Source of the DNA: an uncultured Bacteroides sp.
GTDB lineage: Bacteria > Bacteroidota > Bacteroidia > Bacteroidales > UBA932
Reading direction: 5' to 3'
Assembly: GCA_900543205.1 (NCBI GenBank)
Contig: UQQM01000020.1
Span: 1-37,569, forward strand
Length of the DNA stretch: 37,569 bases
Below are positions 31,668-37,569 of this stretch, one piece after another. The notes below the pieces were generated by a model, which was not told where the DNA came from, did not search any database, and was given only the letters and a program-made list of their open reading frames with translations. Every line of letters starts with the position of its first letter. Positions within the stretch are counted from its first letter, which is position 1. The translations under genes and the position numbers were made by a program.

Positions 31668-33758
31668 CTACTCTATGCCCTGGGCCCTGAGCAGCGCTTC
31701 CGGCTCGGGGTCGTGTCCGCGGAACTTGCGGTAGAGCACGGCTGCGGGTTCGGTGTCGCCCTTGGAGAGTATGTTCTCGCGGAAGGATGTGGCGACCTCC
31801 TTGCTGAAGATGCCTTTCTCCTTGAACAGCGACCATGCGTCGGCGGCGAGCACCTCGGCCCATTTGTAGGAATAGTAGCCGGCAGAATACCCTCCCGAGA
31901 ATATGTGCGAGAACGACGTGGACATGCAGGTGCCTTCGGCGTCCGGCAGTACCAGAACGGGAGCAGTGGCCTTCTTCTCGATTTCGCTTGCGCTGCCCTC
32001 GAGCGGCTTGTCGGTGTCGTGCCATGCCATGTCGAGGAAGCCGAACTGGAGCTGGCGTACCTGTGCGTAGGCCACGTTGTAGTTCTTGGACTCTGAAATT
32101 TTCTCTATGAGCTCGTCGGGTATTTCCTCGCCGGTCTCATAGTGCTTTGCGAAGGGCTTGAGGTATTCAGGTTCGTAGGCCCAGTTCTCCATGATCTGCG
32201 AAGGAAGCTCCACGAAGTCCCATGCGACGCTGGTTCCTGTCTGCGAGGGGTAGCGGCCCTCGGCCATCATCCCCTGGAGGGAGTGGCCGAATTCGTGGAG
32301 GAAGGTGGTGAGCTCGTAGTGGGTCAGCAGCGAAGGCGCGTCGGCCGTGGGTTTGCTGAAGTTGGTTACGATGCTGACCAGGGGCCTGCGCTCCACGCCG
32401 TCCCTGATGCTCTGGCCCCTGAAGCTGGTCATCCATGCCCCGTTGCGCTTCGTCGCGCGGGGGAAGAAGTCGGCGTAGAACAGGGCGAGGTGCCTTCCGT
32501 CCGCATCGCATACGTCATAGACCTTCACGTCCTTGTGGTAGCCGGGGATGTCATCGCGAAGGGTGAACTGGAGCCCGTAGAGCCTGGTAGCGAGGCCGAA
32601 TACGGCGTCGATGCAGCTCTCGAGCCGGAAGTAGGGCTTCAGCTGTTCGTCGCTGAGCGAGAACCGGGAGGCCTTGTATTTCTCCGACCAGTAGCTGAAG
32701 TCCCAGGGCTGGATGGCGCTTTCGCCGTAGCCGTTCTCGCGTGCGTAGTCATATATCCTTGCGACTTCCTTCCTGGCTGCGGGAAGCGAGGGCTCCAGCA
32801 GTTCGTCGAGCAGGTTGTAGACGTTTTCCACGTTCTCCGCCATCCTGTCCTCCACCACGTAGTCGGCGTAGGTCTCGTAGCCCAGCAGCTGTGCGGTCTT
32901 GAGCCTGAGGTCGGCTATCTTGAGGCAGATTTCCGAGTTGTCGTATTCTCCGCCGAAGGCTATGGAGTTGTAGGCCATGTACATCTGCTTCCTGAGCTCG
33001 GGACGTGCGCTGAATTTCATGAAGGCCGAATAGCTGGGATATGAGAGGTCGAAGGTCCAGCCCTGCTGTCCGTTGTCCTTTGCCGTGGCGGCTCCCATGT
33101 CGCGCACGTACTGAGGCAGGCCTTCGAGCTGCGCCTCATCGGTGAGGTTGAGCTTGTAGGCGTTGGTGGACGCGAGCGCGTTGTTGTTGAACTTGAGGCT
33201 CAGCAGCGACAGCTCCTCCTGGTACTTGCTGTAGGTCTGCTTGTCTTCGGGGGAGAGGTTGGCTCCGTTGCGGGCGAAAGACTTGTAGGTCTCGTCGAGC
33301 AGCCTGAGCTGGTCGGGTTCGAGCCCGAGGGAGTCCCTGCGGTTCCATACGCTTTTGATGCGTTCGAAGAGCCCCTCGTTGAGGGAGACGTACATCGAGT
33401 ATTCGGTCATCATCGGGGAGATTTCCTCGGCTATGGCCTGGAGCTCGGGCGTGGCGTCGGCCTCGAGCAGGTTGTAGAATATGGAGGATACGTTGTTCAG
33501 GGTCTCTCCCGAGAACTCGAGCGCCTCTATGGTGTTCGCGAAGTCGGGCTCGTCGGGATTGGCGACGATGGCGTCAATCTCGGCCTTGGCCCTGGCTATG
33601 CCTTCCTTGAACGCCGGCATGTAGTGCTCGGTCTTGATTTTGTCGAATTGCGGGGCCCCATACGGCAGGGGTGACTCCGTAAGAAGCGGATTGTCCATTT
33701 TGCAAGATGCTGTAAGAATCAGCGCGGCGGCAAGGGCCGCGTGGAGGTGAGTTTTCAT
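31668..33758 (-). CDS. M3-family metallopeptidase (Dcp-like peptidyl-dipeptidase), lipoprotein
   Basis: A 696-residue M3 peptidase. The zinc site is TFLHEFGHSLQGMM (HEFGH at 488-492), with the third ligand Glu in the following DFVELPSQIMENW. FYADFFPRATKRNGAWM and SHIFSGGYSAGYYSYKWAEVLAADA are typical of oligopeptidase A/Dcp. The N terminus is a lipoprotein-like signal (LILTASC, lipid Cys about 19), so it should sit in the envelope and trim peptides there, unlike cytoplasmic E. coli Dcp. It is the first gene of the apparent six-gene operon; a -7 box TACTTTTG lies at 33781-33788. Confidence 0.95.
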   Translation of the reverse strand: MKTHLHAALAAALILTASCKMDNPLLTESPLPYGAPQFDKIKTEHYMPAFKEGIARAKAEIDAIVANPDEPDFANTIEALEFSGETLNNVSSIFYNLLEADATPELQAIAEEISPMMTEYSMYVSLNEGLFERIKSVWNRRDSLGLEPDQLRLLDETYKSFARNGANLSPEDKQTYSKYQEELSLLSLKFNNNALASTNAYKLNLTDEAQLEGLPQYVRDMGAATAKDNGQQGWTFDLSYPSYSAFMKFSARPELRKQMYMAYNSIAFGGEYDNSEICLKIADLRLKTAQLLGYETYADYVVEDRMAENVENVYNLLDELLEPSLPAARKEVARIYDYARENGYGESAIQPWDFSYWSEKYKASRFSLSDEQLKPYFRLESCIDAVFGLATRLYGLQFTLRDDIPGYHKDVKVYDVCDADGRHLALFYADFFPRATKRNGAWMTSFRGQSIRDGVERRPLVSIVTNFSKPTADAPSLLTHYELTTFLHEFGHSLQGMMAEGRYPSQTGTSVAWDFVELPSQIMENWAYEPEYLKPFAKHYETGEEIPDELIEKISESKNYNVAYAQVRQLQFGFLDMAWHDTDKPLEGSASEIEKKATAPVLVLPDAEGTCMSTSFSHIFSGGYSAGYYSYKWAEVLAADAWSLFKEKGIFSKEVATSFRENILSKGDTEPAAVLYRKFRGHDPEPEALLRAQGIE

Positions 33759-33780
33759 AAACGAACAAAGTATAACCTTA

Positions 33781-33788
33781 CAAAAGTA
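33781..33788 (-). promoter_or_regulatory. -7 box for the M3 peptidase operon
   Basis: TACTTTTG on the - strand fits TAnnTTTG, 22 bases before the peptidase ATG. No TTTG is seen at the expected upstream distance. Confidence 0.5.
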
Positions 33789-33872
33789 GTAAAATTTTCA
33801 TATTGTTGCTCTTCGCGCTCCGGGCGGGCTGCGGAACCGCCGGCCCATGCAAGGTTTTTCAGAAAGAATGAC

Positions 33873-33880
33873 TATATTTG
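33873..33880 (+). promoter_or_regulatory. -7 box for the DASS transporter gene
   Basis: TATATTTG fits the consensus, 38 bases before the ATG at 33919. The -33 element is not evident. It is divergent from the peptidase promoter. Confidence 0.55.
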
Positions 33881-33918
33881 ACTCTGCTAAACCGGACAAG
33901 TACTAATTAAAACTAATA

Positions 33919-35376
33919 ATGTCACACAGCAAGTTTTCTGTCAAATATTGTGTGCTTCTGCCTATAGTGCTGATAGTCACAATATGCCTCTGGGCGGCAC
34001 CCCTCAGCTTCTTTGGAATTGACGCCCTCACAGTAGTCCAGCAGCGCATGATAGCGATTTTCGTATTCGCGGCTCTCATGTGGATGTTCGAGATCATTCC
34101 CAACTGGACTACGTCCCTGATTGTCATCGTGGTGATGCTGCTGACCGTTTCCGACAAGGGTATACGGGCCTTCTGTGACCCCCAGTACGGGACTCTTATC
34201 GATTACAAGAGCATAATGGCTTCGTTCGCGGACCCTGTGGTCATGCTCTTCCTCGGAGGCTTCGTGCTGGCGATTGTGGCTTCCAAGTACGGAATGGACG
34301 CCAAGCTGGCCAAGGTCCTGCTGGGCCTCTTCGGTAAGAACCCCAGGTTCGTCCTGCTCGGCTTCCTGCTGGTGATCAGCCTGTTCTCCATGTTCATGAG
34401 CAACACCGCCACCGCCGCCATGATGCTGGCGTTCCTGGCCCCCGTGCTCAAGGCCCTGCCCTCTGACGAGACGGGAAAAGTCGCCCTCGCGCTGTCGATT
34501 CCCATTGCGGCCAACCTCGGCGGAATGGGCACCCCTATAGGAACTCCCCCCAACGCAATCGCCCTCGGCGCCCTCGAAAGCGCCGGCTACCAGATAAGCT
34601 TCGTAAGCTGGATGGAGCACATGGTGCCCTACGTGCTGGTCATGATACTCATCGCCTGGGGTCTCCTGATGCTGTTCTTCCCCTTCAAGGCAAAGAAGAT
34701 AGAGCTCCATATCGAGACCAAGAACGACAAGAAGACCTGGCGCACCTACGTGGCATGGATTACCTTCGCCGTGACCCTGCTGCTCTGGGTCACCGAGGCC
34801 ATCACCGGAATCAACTCCAACATCGTGGCCCTGATTCCCCTTGCCGTCTACACCTGCACCGGCGTGTTCGGAAAGGATGACATCAAGGAGATCAACTGGA
34901 GCGTGCTCTGGCTCGTAGCCGGAGGCTTCGCCCTCGGTACCGGACTCAACAAGACGGGACTTGCCGCGACCCTCATCAACGCCATACCTTTCAGCACCAT
35001 GGATGTGGTGATCGTGATTCTGATCGCCGGCGGCGTATGCTACGCCCTGTCCAACTTCATCAGCAACTCCGCAACTGCGGCCCTGCTGGTGCCCATCCTC
35101 GTGGTTGTAGGCTCCGCCATGGCCGACCCCGCCGCCGCGAACCATGACCAGTTCATGCAGTTCGGCGGAATGGAGGCTCTGATTCCCTTCATAGCCGTGT
35201 GCGCGTCCCTCGCGATGATTCTTCCGATTTCCACCCCTCCCAATGCCATCGCCTCATCCACCGGCCTCGTCCGGACGAAGGACATGGCGAAGGTGGGCCT
35301 CATCATCGGAGTTGTGGGCTTCATCATCGGTTACTTCATGCTCACCGAATTCTTCCCCTTCGACAAGGTGGCCTGA
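33919..35376 (+). CDS. DASS/SLC13-family sodium:carboxylate symporter
   Basis: A 485-residue inner-membrane transporter of the divalent anion:Na+ symporter family (VcINDY-like). Two inverted-repeat SNT motifs bind carboxylate and sodium: MSNTATAAMM in the first half and SNFISNSATAALL in the second. Each half also has its TPP motif (GTPIGTPPNAIALG and LPISTPPNAIASS). There are about eleven helices. Expected substrates are C4-dicarboxylates or citrate; sulfate is less likely. An outer-membrane barrel protein follows 21 bases later, so the pair could carry the same substrate across both membranes. Confidence 0.95.
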   Translation: MSHSKFSVKYCVLLPIVLIVTICLWAAPLSFFGIDALTVVQQRMIAIFVFAALMWMFEIIPNWTTSLIVIVVMLLTVSDKGIRAFCDPQYGTLIDYKSIMASFADPVVMLFLGGFVLAIVASKYGMDAKLAKVLLGLFGKNPRFVLLGFLLVISLFSMFMSNTATAAMMLAFLAPVLKALPSDETGKVALALSIPIAANLGGMGTPIGTPPNAIALGALESAGYQISFVSWMEHMVPYVLVMILIAWGLLMLFFPFKAKKIELHIETKNDKKTWRTYVAWITFAVTLLLWVTEAITGINSNIVALIPLAVYTCTGVFGKDDIKEINWSVLWLVAGGFALGTGLNKTGLAATLINAIPFSTMDVVIVILIAGGVCYALSNFISNSATAALLVPILVVVGSAMADPAAANHDQFMQFGGMEALIPFIAVCASLAMILPISTPPNAIASSTGLVRTKDMAKVGLIIGVVGFIIGYFMLTEFFPFDKVA

Positions 35377-35397
35377 CATAGAATAACTGAACCTGTC

Positions 35398-36657
35398 ATG
35401 AGTTTCAAGAAACTGATTATGGCCTCGGCGGCGGCTCTGCTTTCCGTCGCCGCTGTGGCCGGCGGGGAGGACGGGAAGATCCAGCTCTACGGATTCATCC
35501 GCACCTACGCTGCATACGATTCCCGCGAGAGCCTCTCCAGCATCGAGGACCTGTTCTACTACATGCCTCTCGACAAGGACATGGCCGGGGACAACGACCT
35601 CAATTCCGTAAGCTCGTTCCGCTTCGCGGCGCTGACTTCGCGTCTTGGAGTCGACGTGAAGGGCTACGAGTTCGGCGGGTGGAACATGGGCGCCAAGATA
35701 GAGACCGACTTCTACGCCGGAGTCTCCGGCGTCACGGGAACCGCCCAGCTTCGTCTGCGCCAGGCCTACGTGACCTTCGCCTACGATGAGCTTTCGTTCA
35801 AGGTCGGCCAGGCATGGCATCCCATGGCGTCCGACCAGCCCGACGTGCTCTCCCTCAATGCCGGTGCGCCGTTCAATCCTTTCAGCCGAACCCCCATGTT
35901 CCAGGCGAGCTACGGCTTCGGTGACTTTTCGGTCGACCTTGCGGCAATCTGGCAGATGCAGTACACCTCCGCCGGCCCCGACGGGGCGAAGGCGGACTAT
36001 ATAAAGTACGCCAAGACCCCGGAGATGTATCTCGGCCTGAACTATTCCAACGACGGCTTCCTCGCACGTGTCGGAGTGGACATGCTTTCCATCAAGCCCC
36101 GCCATATCAATGAAGCCGGGGAGAAGCTGTCAGACCGTATCACCACTTTCAGCCCCTTCCTCTATCTGCAGTATGCCGAAGGTGACTTCAGCGTGAAGGC
36201 CAAGACTATCTACGCCCAGGCCGGCGAGCACATGAACCTCAACGGAGGTTACGGCGTGACGGCCGCAAGCGCTCCGGACGGAATGCTCGACGAGTCTGCG
36301 GGCTGGAACTACACTCCCACCCGCAACTCCTCCTCATGGATAAGCCTGAAGTACGGCGGCGACCTGCAGGGCGTGCTTTTCGCGGGCTATGTGAAGAATT
36401 TCGGCACAGCCGAGGCCATTGTCGACCCCGGCCATCTTTATTTCAGCAAGAACAGCTTCTCCAACATGAACGCGATGTGGAGGCTGACCCCGACGGTGCT
36501 CTACAACCTCGGAAAGCTGACTTTCGGCCTGGAGTACGATGTCACAGGAGTCCAGTACGGCGAGTGGGGCGACGGTCCCTGCTACGGACTTGCCACCGAG
36601 AACCTGCACTGGGTCACGAACCACCGCGTGCAGGCCATGGTGAAGTTCACGTTCTGA
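35398..36657 (+). CDS. Outer-membrane beta-barrel protein (DcaP-like porin)
   Basis: A 419-residue exported protein with a signal peptide (MSFKKLIMASAAALLSVAAVAGG) and alternating strands rich in aromatic residues, ending in KFTF as outer-membrane barrels do. The mature start, KIQLYGFIRTYAAYDSRES, and RFAALTSRLGVDVKGYEFGG with RLRQAYVTFAYDELSFKVGQAWHP resemble DcaP-like trimeric porins used for carboxylate uptake. It is in an operon with the DASS transporter and has a close paralogue just downstream. Its substrate is inferred only from the neighbour. Confidence 0.88.
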   Translation: MSFKKLIMASAAALLSVAAVAGGEDGKIQLYGFIRTYAAYDSRESLSSIEDLFYYMPLDKDMAGDNDLNSVSSFRFAALTSRLGVDVKGYEFGGWNMGAKIETDFYAGVSGVTGTAQLRLRQAYVTFAYDELSFKVGQAWHPMASDQPDVLSLNAGAPFNPFSRTPMFQASYGFGDFSVDLAAIWQMQYTSAGPDGAKADYIKYAKTPEMYLGLNYSNDGFLARVGVDMLSIKPRHINEAGEKLSDRITTFSPFLYLQYAEGDFSVKAKTIYAQAGEHMNLNGGYGVTAASAPDGMLDESAGWNYTPTRNSSSWISLKYGGDLQGVLFAGYVKNFGTAEAIVDPGHLYFSKNSFSNMNAMWRLTPTVLYNLGKLTFGLEYDVTGVQYGEWGDGPCYGLATENLHWVTNHRVQAMVKFTF

Positions 36658-36723
36658 CGCAGGTCCGCCGGACCTGACGTTCCGGCAGACTTGACTTCCG
36701 GCGGATTGCAGATTTGCCTGAAC

Positions 36724-36757
36724 AAGCCGGGCGCGTGACGGATTGCGTCCGGCTTTT
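36724..36757 (+). terminator. Intrinsic terminator after the first porin
   Basis: AAGCCGGGCGC (36724-36734) pairs with GCGTCCGGCTT (36745-36755), with one G-T wobble and a 10-base loop, then ends in a short T run. A smaller stem AGGTCC/GGACCT lies upstream (36660-36674). Confidence 0.7.
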
Positions 36758-36784
36758 CCTATTGACCGAAAAAAGACTATTCCA

Positions 36785-37569
36785 ATGTATTCCAGAAGAT
36801 TTATCGCCGCCTTGGCGGCACTGTTCTCAATAGCGTCCTCCGCCGCAGGTCAGGACGGCAGAATCCAGCTGTACGGGTTTGTCCGCACCTACGCGGCTTA
36901 CGATTCCCGTGAGAGTTTCTCGAGCCTCGACGAGCTGCTGTACTACGTTCCCCGGGATGTGGATATGGTGGGAGACAGGGATCTCAACGCCGTAGGTTCG
37001 TTGCGCGTCGCCGCACTGACTTCGCGTCTCGGAGTAGACGTGACGGGCTATGAGTTCGGCGGATGGGACATGAGCGCCAAATTGGAGGCCGACTTCGGGG
37101 CCGGAATCACAGGGGTTACCGGAACCGCACTGATGCGCCTCCGCCAGGCCTACGTGACCTTCGCGCACGACGGGCTCTCGTTCAAGGCCGGCCAGGCGTG
37201 GCATCCGGTCTCCGAAGGGCACCCGGATCTGATAGCCCTCAACGCCGGCGCCCCGTACAACCCGTTGAGCCGCACGCCAATGTTCATGGCAGAATATGCG
37301 TTCGGGGATTTTTCGCTGGTGCTTGCCGCCCTCTGGCAGATGCAGTTCACCTCCGTCGGCCCGGATATGGACAGCGGCGGAAGAGGCGCCGTTTCCTCGG
37401 CCGACTATATCAAATACGGCAGGATTCCCGAGCTCTATCTGGGAGTCTGCTATTCCGATGACGCTTTCCTTGCCCGTATGGGACTTGACATCCTTTCCAT
37501 AAAGCCGAGGCACGCCAACGCGGCGGGGGAGAAGCTGGGCGACCGCATCACGACGTTCAACCCCTTCCT
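36785..37569 (+). CDS. Second outer-membrane barrel protein, paralogue (3' end outside window)
   Basis: An open frame from ATG 36785 runs 261 codons to the window edge with no stop. It has a signal peptide (MYSRRFIAALAALFSIASSAAG) and tracks the first barrel protein almost residue by residue: IQLYGFVRTYAAYDSRES, AALTSRLGVDVTGYEFGGW, RLRQAYVTFAHDGLSFKAGQAWHP, LSIKPRHANAAGEKLGDRITTF. A few-residue insert (MDSGGRGAVSS) lies near residue 200. It is a tandem duplicate that has diverged, perhaps in substrate. It sits after a terminator, so it may be transcribed on its own; no clean promoter is visible in the gap. Confidence 0.88.
   Translation, partial: MYSRRFIAALAALFSIASSAAGQDGRIQLYGFVRTYAAYDSRESFSSLDELLYYVPRDVDMVGDRDLNAVGSLRVAALTSRLGVDVTGYEFGGWDMSAKLEADFGAGITGVTGTALMRLRQAYVTFAHDGLSFKAGQAWHPVSEGHPDLIALNAGAPYNPLSRTPMFMAEYAFGDFSLVLAALWQMQFTSVGPDMDSGGRGAVSSADYIKYGRIPELYLGVCYSDDAFLARMGLDILSIKPRHANAAGEKLGDRITTFNPF

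Noticed and set aside
1..37569. CRISPR arrays, insertion sequences, prophage genes
   Set aside because: No regularly spaced direct repeats, transposase or phage structural motifs were seen on either strand.

Overview
The window looks like chromosomal DNA of a Bacteroidota bacterium, probably a gut Bacteroidales. Support: repeated TAnnTTTG -7 boxes, several with a TTTG element 19-22 bases upstream; weak Shine-Dalgarno signals; a SecA of about 1,090 residues with a C-terminal zinc motif; a DUF4493/DUF6359-type lipoprotein; and a PglE aminotransferase with the insert I associate with this phylum. A G+C-rich, Alistipes/Rikenellaceae-like lineage would fit, but that is inference.

Bases 1-11190 are the 3' part of a surface polysaccharide locus, all on the + strand: the tail of a membrane protein, a Wzy-like polymerase, two GT4 glycosyltransferases, a three-gene UDP-L-FucNAc cassette (capE, capF, capG), a WbuB/CapL-like GT4, then pglC, pglD and pglE homologues that would make and load the first sugar on the lipid carrier. 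Base composition is strongly mosaic: AT-rich to 3.9 kb, GC-rich to 7.5 kb, intermediate to about 9.72 kb, then GC-rich to the end.

Bases 11390-17430 hold a superoxide reductase, a WalJ-type metallo-beta-lactamase hydrolase and a TPR protein (both - strand), an M28-fold protein that has lost most of its metal ligands, umuD, and umuC on the opposite strand. The umuD-umuC gap is packed with inverted repeats. Bases 17450-26910 are mostly housekeeping: pgi, a lipoprotein, a MenA/UbiA-like prenyltransferase paired with a radical SAM enzyme, tRNA-Gly(CCC), secA, a bactofilin and a YicC-family protein.

Bases 26967-33758 (- strand) form a tight run: M3 peptidase, pncB, a DUF1963 protein, a steroid 5-alpha-reductase-type membrane enzyme, an old-yellow-enzyme reductase and an SDR. 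The last three match the enzyme classes (5AR, 5BR, 3-beta-HSDH) reported for bile-acid and steroid ring-A reduction in gut Bacteroidota, and are the most exciting part of the window. Bases 33870-37569 carry a DASS/SLC13 carboxylate transporter followed by two tandem paralogous outer-membrane barrel proteins, the second cut by the window edge.
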